Assembly: GCA_003833135.1 (NCBI GenBank)
Contig: QZLH01000227.1
Span: 30,531-94,530, forward strand
Direction of reading: 5' to 3'
Origin: Oehlia diaphana
Lineage: Eukaryota > Glomeromycota > Glomeromycetes > Glomerales > Glomeraceae
Length of the DNA: 64,000 nucleotides
Below the pieces are notes generated by a model. That model was not told the origin of the DNA, did no database searches, and saw only the letters and a list, made by a program, of their open reading frames with translations. Within the stretch, counting starts at the first letter, position 1. Each line of letters starts with the position of its first letter. Below are positions 35,224 through 47,155 of this stretch, in pieces. The translations under genes were made by a program, and so were the position numbers.

Positions 35224-37245
35224 CTATAACAATTCGGACCAATCGGATAGTAATTGATTGGAAGTATTGATAACGGTAACTTCCAAATTTCTTTTCGTCT
35301 TCGTCTTCACGTTTTTTATAATATTCTTAACGTTAGCAGCAATAACTTCGTGAATAATAAGTCTAATTCTCTTGATATTCTTGTTATTTTTCAAGAAATT
35401 ATTCACCAAATCTACATATTCATTATCCATTCCAACATCTTCATAAATAAGATCAAAATATTCTAAATTACATCCTATGGACTTCAAAACTTTTTTCAAT
35501 GAATTATTATCATCACATAATCCACCAATATCCAGTGTAAGGTGAGTAATACGTTTTTGAAGAACACTCAAGATAGATCTAAGATCATTAGGGATGTTAA
35601 CATCATGATGCCTTGCTACTTTCAGGGAAAAACATTGTAAATTACAATTCTTGTTCTTGAGTAATTTCTTCAAACAAGAGGCAAAAGTAGAGAAACTAAC
35701 GTTATTTGAAGGACGAATTGATAAATGAGTCAAGTTGGAAATGAATTGAGAAGAGATTATATTAATAATTTCAGGAGTAGTCTTTTCAATATAAAGTTTT
35801 TTTAATGAAATAGGGGATATTATTTTAAGTAAAGGAATTATTGAGTTGGCATGATGATTTCTATGTATAATTAAATTTTCCACTGAAATATCATATGATG
35901 GTGAATGAGATAAATTTGAATTATACGAAGTATTAAATATTGACCTATAAGAATTATTTCCCCTGCTACTATTACTACTACTATTTCCGATACCACTACC
36001 AGTAGAATAACAATTACTATTACAATCATCATTAAATAAATAATCATCATTATTTGAAATTGATTGATGACGTTGCTCAAAACCTTTAAATTCCAATACT
36101 TTAAGTTTTTCACAATTTGATAAAAATTCTAATAAATGACTACTAAAATGACTTAAATCAGAAAATTCCAAATATTCCAAAGTATCTCTGTGTTTACTTA
36201 AAGAAAAGAAAATATCAAAAGAATTATTACTTAACCAAAATTCATTGGATTTAAATGTTGTTAAATAACGTAAACTTGATAAAAATTTACAAATTTGATG
36301 AATTGGGGGATTAGAATTTTTATGTAAAACAAGTTCAACTTGATTAATATTAATTGAAGTTATACTTAAAGTACGGAATAAATCAGAAATGATTGGATTA
36401 ATATCATTAATAAAAGTAAAAGTTCTTTGAGGAATATAAATGAAATTAAATTTTTTTAACCGTTGTAATTTTAATTCAGTATTTTTGAAAGAGGATAAAT
36501 CGATGGATTTTAAAGCGTCCTCAGTAACATAATGATAGTTCAATGAATGAAGAGCATTGCTCTTGTTAAATATCCACTGTGCCAAATAAGTAGTTGGATT
36601 AAAAGATGGTGATTTATAATGCATTAACTTGATATTTCTCAATAAATTTTTAAAAAAGTATTCTATCGAAGAATAAATTAATGAAGTATCAAAACTTTTC
36701 AAATAAGTTGGATAATCGAATAAAGGACGAATCATTCGCGGAATGTTCATTCCTTCTTCCGAATATATCCTTAATTCCGACGGTGGTAAACATGATACGT
36801 AAGTTTTTATTATTAACGCAGCATTTCTTTCCAAAGAGTTAAAAGTTGAGGTAGTATTTCCACCTTGTTCAACGAAAGAAGAAGATTGTTGTATTAAATC
36901 GAATGGACGTTTCCATAATAATGGTATCACCAGACGACAACATAATCTATTTAATAATAGACAATTATATAAAGTTGATTTATCATCTTGTAAGTGAACC
37001 AATATTTCAGCGAAACAATCTGGGGTTAATGAAGGTGAAAGTTTTATATGAGAATGTTGAAGTGAATTTTTTTTATCAGAAGAGGAAAAAAACCTCTTGT
37101 TTGAAATAATATTTCTTCGATGCATGTTATAATAATGACGAAAAGATTTTGAAGGAGAAAAAGGAGGAAAATGTTTTTGTAAACGACAACGACGACGATT
37201 TTTTAATGATGATTTATTATATATATATATTGTATAAGATTTCAT
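35224..37245 (-). CDS. F-box protein with leucine-rich-like C-terminal region
   Basis: A 673-residue protein. Residues about 70-112 form an F-box (LTPDCFAEILVHL through LYNCLLLNRLCCRLVIPLLW), the part that docks on Skp1 in SCF ubiquitin ligases. The rest (about 150-670) repeats short segments such as LEYLEFSDLS, LKVLEFKGFE and LTHLSIRPSN, spaced like leucine-rich repeats that normally choose the substrate. A Ser/Asn-rich insert lies at about 399-450. The start is uncertain: the first 40 residues are basic and precede the usual family start, so Met41 (37125) is an alternative. No intron is needed. F-box/LRR proteins of this type form very large families in Glomeromycotina. The target is unknown. 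Confidence 0.85.
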   Translation of the reverse strand: MKSYTIYIYNKSSLKNRRRCRLQKHFPPFSPSKSFRHYYNMHRRNIISNKRFFSSSDKKNSLQHSHIKLSPSLTPDCFAEILVHLQDDKSTLYNCLLLNRLCCRLVIPLLWKRPFDLIQQSSSFVEQGGNTTSTFNSLERNAALIIKTYVSCLPPSELRIYSEEGMNIPRMIRPLFDYPTYLKSFDTSLIYSSIEYFFKNLLRNIKLMHYKSPSFNPTTYLAQWIFNKSNALHSLNYHYVTEDALKSIDLSSFKNTELKLQRLKKFNFIYIPQRTFTFINDINPIISDLFRTLSITSININQVELVLHKNSNPPIHQICKFLSSLRYLTTFKSNEFWLSNNSFDIFFSLSKHRDTLEYLEFSDLSHFSSHLLEFLSNCEKLKVLEFKGFEQRHQSISNNDDYLFNDDCNSNCYSTGSGIGNSSSNSSRGNNSYRSIFNTSYNSNLSHSPSYDISVENLIIHRNHHANSIIPLLKIISPISLKKLYIEKTTPEIINIISSQFISNLTHLSIRPSNNVSFSTFASCLKKLLKNKNCNLQCFSLKVARHHDVNIPNDLRSILSVLQKRITHLTLDIGGLCDDNNSLKKVLKSIGCNLEYFDLIYEDVGMDNEYVDLVNNFLKNNKNIKRIRLIIHEVIAANVKNIIKNVKTKTKRNLEVTVINTSNQLLSDWSELL

Positions 37246-40200
37246 ATGATATATATGTAAAATAAATGTTTATCTTTGTGGTCAATTTTTTTTTTTTGTG
37301 TAAATCAACAAATAAATAAAAATTATTTATACGTGATAGTTATTATATATATAATTTTTTTTTAATGAAACAAAAAAATGAAAAAAAAAATCAAAAAAAC
37401 TTGTCCCTTCTAGCTCCTATTTATTTAGGATTTATAAAGAAAAAGTAATATATATATAAGTACATGAATCAAACTATTTAACCGATAATGTACCTTAAAT
37501 AAAAAAAAAAAAAAAACTTTAATTTCGTATCATTATTACTTTAAATAGTCTAAGAATGGTACTACTTAATTTTATTCGTTAAAGCACTACTAATTATTTC
37601 AATGCAACACCGATCATAATTGAAGCTCCGAGGAACCTATATTTCCCAATTAGGTATTATAGCCAATAAATGTCACCCGATCATGCACGTGTAAAATTTT
37701 AATTCTGCGGCATTCTAATTTCTACTCCGCTAAATCAATGAGTCATCTCAACGTTTTCTATACTCTTTTTAAGGAACTTCAAACACATAACCTTTTCTTA
37801 TATACTAATTTTGGCGTAATAAATATTGAAAACTCATTGAAACTGTTTTGAAAATATTATTACACGAATACGTGTTCTATTTATTACTCCTTACGTATAA
37901 GAATTATAATATAATAATAAAACGTAATATAAATTTTTAAATTTATATTTAATATATTTAAATATGTATATTTTTATTTATATGTATGAGTATATAATTT
38001 AAACCCAACTTTGGTGCAATCACCGATTAAATATTGGCATGTTGTGATACGCATATAAAATTGTGATACGTAAATAAAAGAGTCTCGTGTTAAAAATTCT
38101 TTTGATTAGTTACTTTGTTTGTACTCTCCCTTTTTTAAAATTTTTTAAAAATTCCCCTGCTGTCATTTCCGTGATAACAATCTTTTTTACATAAACATTT
38201 GAGCTTTCAAATATTTACGGTAATGATTTTTTTGTATAAGTAATTCCTTTATCATCCCTGTTTATTTTCTTTCATCGAGTTTATACCCAAGAATGGTTAT
38301 ACTTTGATTATTCCTTTTCTCACCTCATATCATATCTCTTCTTAATTTGGAGATTTTTATGAAAATATTTTTAGTAATTTACTTTGTTAATCTTTGGGAG
38401 AAAAAAAAAAAAATTCTTTTTATTTCCAGTTGTAATCTTGTTTTTATCGTGGGTTTGTTTTTTTTTTCAAAGTGACGCCACCTTTCTAAGAACCTGTAAA
38501 AAGTATTTTAGATATAAACGCTTTATTATTAAAACTACATTAACAATATCATTTATAATATAATTTGGTTATCTTCAGCCATAAAATCATTTGAAAATGA
38601 AAGTTTTTTTACCTCGATATAATGATTAAATTGATAATCAAAATTTTGATATTATGTATATGATCATTTTTTTTTTATTATTATTATTACAAATAAAGTA
38701 AATAACCTCTATATTGTCTAAAACTTGATTTTTTATTATTACGATATTCTATAATTCCGATTTGTTGTCATAATAATTGTGAAACAATAAATTTACTATA
38801 GTAGCCAAATGGATATAGTTTATATACCCATTGTGAACGACACTAATTAATAATTTGGAAGCGATATTTGGAGATAATGGATTTACCGCAGTATTACTTT
38901 TTTTTATTTCTAAAATAAAAAAAAAAAAAGATAAAGAAAATGAAAAATTTTAATTGTCGGAATCAAATCAAGAAGACTTACCAAATTAAATTTTGACCAT
39001 TAAAATGATTTCTCCCGTATATATTACCTTGTCTAACTAATTTAAGTAATGAATAAACTTGTATTTTAACATATAATAAACAACGGAAAAGACCAGCCAT
39101 AATTAAATATTATCACACGGCATTTACAATAATAGCCTAAACCATTATGTTAGATTTCGGATAGATTTTATGAATAGAGTTCATAGAGACATGCATATAT
39201 ATATTATATAATATTTCTAATATAGACCGATTTATATCTCAAAACAAAGATTGAGTCATACATCAACCAGATTTATATAAGTGCTAATTTACCTCGGATG
39301 GATCGGAATATGTCCAATAATTTTCTCACCATTTTATTTTCTTTATTTCTTTATTCGATATTTATGTAATCTTCGGTAATGACGTGCATTTTACATGAAA
39401 TCGCATATATAGATGTATAAGTCTGCATCTTTATACTGTACAATGAATTTAATTTATCCTCAAAGGTTTCTCTCATTATATAACTTATTATATAACTTAT
39501 TATACGTCAATTTATCTCAATTAAGATTAGAAAGAAACTAGTTCAGGTCATCTATCAAGTAATTATTCAGTAATTCTCACTTGAAAATAAGCATTTTACT
39601 TGATAAAGTAATATTTATTTACTTAATTTTTTCGCTAAACGTATTTGATTCGATAATGATAGCCGAAATTTAACGCATGTACGAATAATAAAAAGATATC
39701 GTAATCTTTCAGGTGCTTAAACCTAACTTTCGGTGATCCGTCATATTTGTTTACCATTTTCGGTTATAGAAGGATGCCTGGGGTCTGCAGTCCATTGATT
39801 ATACTATAATTTTATTTACCTTATTTGAAAAATTAACTTAAAATGAACTATAAAGACCATATTTGCGGCGCAGTGACAATTACGGTGGCGCAGCAATATT
39901 TTTACACAAAAAACACGAAAATATTAATTTGTTTTGTTTGTTGAACGAAGTTCATTATAAAAAAATATATACAATACAGTATATATATTTCCATATATAA
40001 AATTAGAAAGAGTAATTATTTATCATAAATAATAAATAATTTATATAATTTATTTATTCAGAATTAACGTTTGGCGTATCCTTTCTAACATTCTTAAATA
40101 GAAGTGATCAGAATATTCTTAGATATAATTTTAAAAGGTTTTTCCAAACTTTGTAAAATGTGCGTGATTAATGAAATGATATGCTCGTGAGAAAATTCTT

Positions 40201-40267
40201 TTAAAGATATAAAGTTATATTTTTCTTTGTATATTTTTTTCTTTTTTTCTTTTTTTTTTTATTGTAG

Positions 40268-40316
40268 GCTATCTAGGTTATCTGGTTATCTGGTTATCTG
40301 GCTATCTAGGTTATCT
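40268..40316. repeat. Tandem GGTTATCT repeat
   Basis: Six consecutive variants of the 8-base unit (GCTATCTA, GGTTATCT, GGTTATCT, GGTTATCT, GGCTATCT, AGGTTATCT). Confidence 0.8.
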
Positions 40317-42534
40317 TTCTATTTATGAATATCTAATAAATAATAAATCTAGGTTACAGTATGAAAATATATAGAAAATGCAGGAGTTCTTACACACGCA
40401 CGGAGCATTGCGAATGAAGTAACAAATTTGATTTTTAGCCTCATTTATAATTTACGTTAGGTAAAACTTGTTTTAAGTTAATTATTAAGTTGATAATTTT
40501 GGAATATGGCGGTGCAATTAGTGTTATTTGAACGCCTAGTAAATTATTAGTAATTATGTAACACGTATTACATCTTATTTTTGTGTTGTGTTACGCGTAG
40601 ATTGATTCCTAAATTACATTATACTTTAAATTAAAGAAATTTTTTTAAAGGAAAAATATTCAAGCCGGCTAGTGCCGATCATAATGTACCTTAAATGTTT
40701 CAAAATTTCATTTACGTTAAATTTATAAAGAATAAATTTATATATCCTTATAAAGAAATGATTTTTTTTTTTTTAGTTCGGTCATATGCAAATTTTTTTT
40801 AATGCTTTATGAATTATCATGTAATTTTACTTACATAATTACATCATTACCTAGAAATCTTCTGAGAAGAATTTTTTTTTCACATGAGACCTTAATTTAA
40901 CCAAATATGTTTACAGTATTTTTTTTTAGAAAAAAAAATTTCAATTTCTGATTTTAGGATTGATTTTCCCTTTGTTATCATTTCAATGTTTATCTTCAAG
41001 GAATTACCTGATATCGTTACTTTCATTTAATTGGTACACCTGACATGGTCCAATTTACTAGATAAATTGGGCACAATAAAAAAAACAATTTCCAGATTTT
41101 GCGAAGTCATCACGTGATTTTTTGTAACCAACCTGATTTTTTTTTTTTTTGTATCAGATTAAAAAATGGGATGGACTTCCTTAATTATTTAAAATTATTA
41201 TAATATGAATAAAAAATAAATTATTATATACCTCCTACCAGAATTTTTAAAAGCATATTATATAGTATTATATGGTTATTTTATAAGTAAAAAGATTACT
41301 TGAATCATATTTTTATCCCTTAAATGGTAATGCAGGCAAATTTGCCTGAAATTTTTTAAAATAAATTATATCAAACACAAACTTTGTCAATATAATTTGG
41401 ATTATCCTATAATTTCATGGTTACATTCAAAGCATCAATTGTATGGTTCGATATGTGGCTAATCACCAAAATTAGACACAAATTAACTTTGAAAAAATAA
41501 CATCAGAATTTTTATATAATAAATTAATTGTCTTTACCATAATATTCTGCTTCATTACAAAGAATTTTAATATACTTATTTATTTTTATTATGAAACTTC
41601 AAATCCTAATGAATGATAAAATTTAACTTTATACATTTTTTTAAAGTTCATAAAAATAATATTTTTTTTTGAGTTTTATATAAAGTCAAATTGCCACATT
41701 TAAACATTAAAATTTATAATAATAAAAGTTGTTTTCCATAGTAAAATCTACATATTTTGTTAAGCTTTACTATAATTATAATCAAATTTCAATAAGATCA
41801 TTAAAGTTGAATGCAAAATTTTTCAAACTTTTTTGTCATTTAAAAAATACAACTTTTGACCAATAGTAAATCTATAATCTTATAATATGAAATTAATAAA
41901 TAATAATTATTATCATATAAATTATGATTTAAGCTCATTGCAAAAAAAATTTTATTAAAATAACCTTGTTTTTCATAAAATTAGATAAGAACTGAATTTT
42001 CAGTAAAATTGCAAGCAAATTTGTCTGCAATATTTTACTGTTTAAGGAATAATATTTTTATATCATAATTTTTTTATAAAGAATATTATACTATTATTTT
42101 TAATATATATTTTAAATTATTTATTATTAATTATTTAAATATAAAGATTATTTAAATAGCTATTTACATAATTAATATTTTTTATATGGTTAATGAATCG
42201 TAAAATTTTATAAAAAATTTATATATTGAAAAAAATACCAAAAAAAGTACTATTAAAATATTAAAAAAAATACATTATTAATATTAAAACAATCAACAAT
42301 CTAATATATAATTTACTTTATATGATATTTTTATAATTGAACTATACAATTTATACTCTATACTAACTAATTTACTATATCATTCCAAAATTAAACAACC
42401 CCAAAAATAAGTAACCCTGGCCTGTATTATGGCGATTTTGACCAAAATTATAACTACTTTAACTAGAATTAAGTTCAAAAAAGATTGTTTAATTTTAAAA
42501 TAGTACAATAGATTTGATTTTATGTTTATATAGA

Positions 42535-42775
42535 GTTTATATATTAATTTTAGGCAAAATTACATATTATAAAGGAGTTTTTAAAAATTTCTTATCCTAC
42601 ATACTTATATTTTTAAATGATTTACTGATTGAATTTTAATAAAATTTATGTTATTGAATATATTACTTTAATAACAAATCTAATACTAGCAGTAAAATCA
42701 TATTTCTAATATTTATAATATTAACCAAAATATTGTAATGAAAAATGTATTTTTTTACTTTTTTTAAAAATCATT
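42535..42775 (+). repeat. Dispersed repeat, first copy
   Basis: Contains ATTTCTTATCCTACATACTT and surrounding sequence that recurs, diverged, at 43443-43675 in the same direction. It is probably an old transposon fragment. Confidence 0.55.
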
Positions 42776-43442
42776 TAAATTATATTAGTATTATTCAAAA
42801 TTTAATAGATTTGCATTTTTATTTAATAATATTAACTAATAACTAATATATGTTAAATTTAATATTTTTTGATATATAGAATTATAGAATAAAAAAATAA
42901 GTATGAAAATTCTATTAGTAAAAATTCTAAAAACTTTTAAATTTTCCAATTAACCAAATTTTTAATAGTAAAAAGGATTTCACTTATTATTAAAATATAT
43001 TATCAGTAGAAATTTAACTTACTGTATATATAAAACTTTATCTTAGGATTTCTATTGGTTAATTAAACTAAAAAGGAAAATCATAACAATATAACATAAA
43101 ATTCCTTTTAGTAGGATTTTTAAAGAATTTTATATGTAAACCTTACCTTAGGCCATAGAGTAACCTATTTTAATAATAAGTAGAATCTTAATAAAGATAT
43201 ATTATTTATAAAACCCTTTTAAAATCCTTTTACTGATTCTTAAAATTTTTACCAGTAAAAAATTTTCAGAATCTTTCAAACCTTTACCTATCTAGATTTC
43301 TAATAGCAAAAAAAAATCCTAATTTTTTCCATTTAAAAACTCTTTAAATTCCATAAAAAAAGTAATAAAAAGTATAGTAAAATAAATTCCTATAGATTTT
43401 CAGAAGTATTTTAAAATCTTGAACAATATTAATATATTTATA

Positions 43443-43675
43443 TTTGAGTTTACTAATTAAAATTTTTCAAAAATTGCATATTATAGGAGTATTTTTAAAA
43501 TTTCATTATCCTACATACTCCTATTTTTAACATAACCAATAATTTAATTTTAAAAAATTTATAATATTAATTTGCCTTAATAAAAGAATTCTAATGATAA
43601 TAAAATTGCATTTTTAGCTTAAATATTGATAGAATTATATCATAAAATGTATTTTTATTTTAGTATTTAAAGTTT
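43443..43675 (+). repeat. Dispersed repeat, second copy
   Basis: Diverged direct copy of 42535-42775, sharing ATTATCCTACATACTCCTAT and a similar AATGTATTTTT end. Confidence 0.55.
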
Positions 43676-44289
43676 ATTTATGAGTTGTATTAGTATTATT
43701 TGAATTCTAGTATTTTTCTGATAGTAAAAATTAACCTTTCTAAAAAATACTTTAGAATCTATATAAAAGTAAAAACTATTCAATTTTATATAGTAAAATT
43801 AAATCAAATCTAAAAATTAAATAGCTTAAATAAATATATTTAAAATTTTATTTAAATTTTAAATAAACTAAAAATAATTTTATAAATTAAAAAAGACTTA
43901 TAGCAAATAAAGCTAAAAAAAATAAGAAAAGTATTAATTAGGTTATAATTTGTAAAAGTCTTGCTAATATAGCCAATTTAAAGAAATATAAAAAACTAAT
44001 TATATAGTATTGCTAAAGTTTGAAAAAATGAAATCTTTTACTCTAAAAAAGTAATTAAAGAAAAAATACAATTAAAAAAATCTAATTATAATAATATTAT
44101 ATAAGCCAAAAAGCATTTTACATAGGCAATTGCATGATTATTTTAGTAAATTGTTTTTAAATTTATTTTATATTAAATTTGCAAATTTGATTTAAATTAG
44201 ATTTAGTTTAGTTTTAAAAATTTAATTTATAAATCAGATTAAATTATAATATAAAAAATCTAATTTAAAAAAAAATTTTTAAATTAAAT

Positions 44290-44660
44290 AAATAAATAAA
44301 GCCAAATAATCAAAATTTAAAAAAAATAAACAAATTAGATAAGTTTATTTCTTGTTTTATTATTTTTCACTTAAAAAAATATAACTAAAAATTTCCAGAA
44401 AATCAAAATAAACAGATAAATAAATAATTAGAATTTAAAAGAATAAACTATTAATAAGTTTGTTTTTTTATTTTTATTTAATAGAATATAATTAACATTT
44501 TTTTTTTAAAGAATTAGAATAAATAAATAAAATCAGATAAACAGAATTTAAAAGAATAAACTATTAGTAAATTTATTTATTTTTTTTTTTATTTAAAAAA
44601 ATGTAACTAATATTTTTCTTTTTTTTTAGAAAATTAAATAAATAGATAAATAGTAAAAAA
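44290..44660. repeat. Tandem array, ~113-bp unit, about three copies
   Basis: AATAAACTATTAATAAGTTT-like segments begin near 44329, 44443 and 44555. Each is followed by a T-rich run, TTAAAAAAATATAACTAA-like sequence and AATAAATAGATAAA-like sequence. Confidence 0.6.
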
Positions 44661-44731
44661 TAATATTTTAAAATTTTAACTAATAATTTTAATAAAGCAT
44701 ATTATCAAAAATTTTTGAACTTATTGAATTA

Positions 44732-45104
44732 CAGTCTAACCTCAATATACCAATATTTATATATGCTGTCCAAATTATTTTGGGATATTATAATTATAAT
44801 TTGAAATGCTATAATTTATTCAATTATATATAATTTACTATGTAAAGTGTCAAAATAATTTGGGATACTATAATTGAATTTGGGATTTTACTTATAATTA
44901 TGGTAGTCCAAAATAATTTGGGTGGCATGTATACTGATATTCAATATACTGATATATTATTATAAATTTGATTTACTAATAAAATTTTATTTTCACACTA
45001 TATATAAGGACATATAAATATTGGTATAACTTTGATATAATAATATTTTCGAAAAATTTTATATGCTATATATCCTGACATATCATTATATAAAAATTTA
45101 ACTG
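44732..45104. mobile_element. pogo/Tc1-mariner-like MITE 1
   Basis: The left end CAGTCTAACCTCAATATACC is mirrored at the right by CAGTTAAATTTTTATATAAT (reverse complement), with TA on both outer sides (44730-44731, 45105-45106). It is 373 bp and non-coding. The ends are the least conserved of the three. Confidence 0.55.
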
Positions 45105-45193
45105 TAGATTAAAAAAATAATAAATTTTACAACTATTACATAAGTTTGAAGATCAAGTATTTAATTATAATAGGAAAAATTTAAGAATAAGTA

Positions 45194-45365
45194 CAGTCAA
45201 ACCTTAATATAGTGAACCCTTGATATAGTGAATTTTTTAGACAACTATAATAAATTTCCCCTCACTATAATGAATTAACTAATCAAATCTTTTAAAATCT
45301 TCACTATAGCCCTATAGCAAAGTTGAGGATTGGAACCTAAGATTTTTTATAACAAGGGTTGACTG
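45194..45365. mobile_element. pogo/Tc1-mariner-like MITE 2
   Basis: 172 bp, with left end CAGTCAAACCTTAATATAGT and right end reversed CAGTCAACCCTTGTTATAAA. TA stands at 45192-45193 and 45366-45367. The right TA is shared with the next element. Confidence 0.7.
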
Positions 45366-45367
45366 TA

Positions 45368-46453
45368 CAGTCACCCCTCTCTACAGCGAACCTCAATATA
45401 GCGAATAACACGATATAACGGATCATACAGTGTAGTACCAATTTTAAATATGAAAAAAACCTTGATATAATTAAATTTACTATTTATTTACCGTATAATA
45501 TAGTACGAAGTAAAGTGTGTGAATTTCTTATATAAAAATGCCTCTCGATATAACGGATTTTTTTTATAACGAATTTTTTTTCAGTTATAACGAAGAATTT
45601 CTATAGTTTATAATTGAATGTAATTATTAATAAATATTGATGCATTATGACATTAAATATCACCCCTGTTTTATATTTAAATTATGGATTAGGATTGTAT
45701 CAGAATCGTATCAGGATTAATAATTCTGGCTATTTTATTTAATATTTAGGCAGAATTACATTAATTTACATTAATTCGGTTGTATTAGGATTCGATGTGA
45801 ATTGTTATTAATTTATATTTATCACAGGAGTAAGGACACTCCTAAATATATCATTAATAATTTATTTATTATATAGTCAGTTATTGTTAAACAGCATATA
45901 TAGAACACTTCAGGAAGCATTCCTTATAATAAAAAAATAAAAAAAGAACATTAGTAAATGTTCTTAAACGAAATTAATAAAAAAAATTGAGTTCCCCACT
46001 TACTTCTTGTCTCAAGCGTCCATTTCAAAGTCCAGGAAGTTCCCTATAATAAAAAAATAAAAAAAGAACATTAGTAAATGTTCTTAAATAAAAAAAATTG
46101 AGTTCCCCACTTACTTCTCGTCTCAGACGTCTATTTCGAAGTCCAAAAAGTTCCTTACAATAAGAAAAATAAAAAAAGAACATTAGTAAATGTTCTTAAA
46201 TGAAATTAATAAAAAAAACCCCCAGTTTCCACTTACTTCTCATTCTAGGCATCTATTTTGAAGTTTAGAAAGCACCCCTATAAAAAAAAGATTAAAAAAA
46301 AATGTTAAATTATCGGTAATCAGATCAACAAGTCACATGATCTGTATAACCGATATTCCTATACCGAATAATTCATTATAGTGTTAACAAAGTTGCTTAT
46401 AATGAAGCCCTGATCAGCTGAAACCTAGGGTTCGTTATATCGAGAGGGGACTG
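45368..46453. mobile_element. pogo/Tc1-mariner-like MITE 3
   Basis: 1,086 bp, with left end CAGTCACCCCTCTCTACAGC and right end reversed CAGTCCCCTCTCGATATAAC, both continuing into GCGAACC / ACGAACC. TA flanks both sides (45366-45367, 46454-46455). CAGTC...CCCTC...ATAACGAA ends are typical of pogo/Tigger-like families, which use a TA target. It has no transposase and contains the palindromic satellite at 45912-46285. Extra ATAACGAA-like phrases at 45550-45600 hint at a nested or fused end. Confidence 0.75.
45912..46285. repeat. Tandem satellite with embedded palindrome, three copies and a partial fourth
   Basis: Units start near 45912, 46034, 46145 and 46267. Each full unit contains AAGAACATT-agta-AATGTTCTT, a palindrome with 9-base arms, then GAGTTCCCCACTTACTTCT-like sequence. 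The partial fourth unit lacks the palindrome. Confidence 0.85.
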
Positions 46454-46648
46454 TATTTTTTATATAATATAAAAAAAAATTATTTAATAGTATTTATCTA
46501 AATAAATTATTTTAGTTCATAAATTTACCTTACTTTGTTAAAAAAATTTTGGTAGTTTTTATTTATTATTACAATTATATTATATCTATTTCAGATTTAT
46601 ATATACAACAATTAGAATTGAAAAAGCTGAATATAAATGTATTCTTAC
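46454..46648. other. AT-rich spacer
   Basis: No gene. The last 40 bases before the transposase relic may still belong to it (AEYKCIL in another frame). Confidence 0.5.
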
Positions 46649-46933
46649 CCAAAATTTTATTGTGAATTGAATTTTATTGAAATATATTGGAAAGCAGCAA
46701 AAAGATATACATGTGAACACTGTGATTATACATGGAATGGCTTGCAAAAAACTGTTTTAAAAGCATTAAATTCTATTCCATTAGTTGAAATAAGACATTT
46801 TGCATGAAAATTATAGAGATATATGAATATTTATAAAAAAAAAATTACAGGAAAATTTGCTCTATTTGCAGAAAAAAAAAATAAATCCAAATAGAAGAGT
46901 TCCTGATAATATACTTAATCAATTACTTTAAAT
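46649..46933 (+). pseudogene. C-terminal relic of a DDE transposase
   Basis: The plus strand reads [20 protein letters not shown], then [20 protein letters not shown] and EIRHFA, then stops and later RVPDNIL. ELNFIE-x-YW carries the last catalytic Glu of DDE endonucleases seen in many fungal transposons. Several in-frame stops and a frameshift make it dead. No start or N-terminal part was recognised. It lies about 200 bp right of MITE 3, but nothing ties the two together directly. Confidence 0.75.
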
Positions 46934-47155
46934 AATAATAATTAATAAAAAATTACGCATAATTCTAAGTATTGCACTAGCCAATCAAATTTATTCAAAG
47001 TCATGTGATTTTGTATTATGTCAGCAAAAAAATTGTTTTATATAAGATCACAAGACATAAGGGTACTGGCATCCGCCCTACACGTGACCAAATGCTCTTC
47101 ATTACTGCGCATTCTTCAGGTCCCATATAACCAGGTTATCTAAGGAACGCAATAT

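Larger units (their letters stand above)
37246..44731. other. Very AT-rich repeat-bearing intergenic region
   Basis: About 7.5 kb without an open frame worth calling. It holds an 8-bp tandem repeat, a dispersed ~230-bp repeat pair and a ~113-bp tandem array, listed separately. From about 41.2 kb GC falls further still. Confidence 0.6.
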
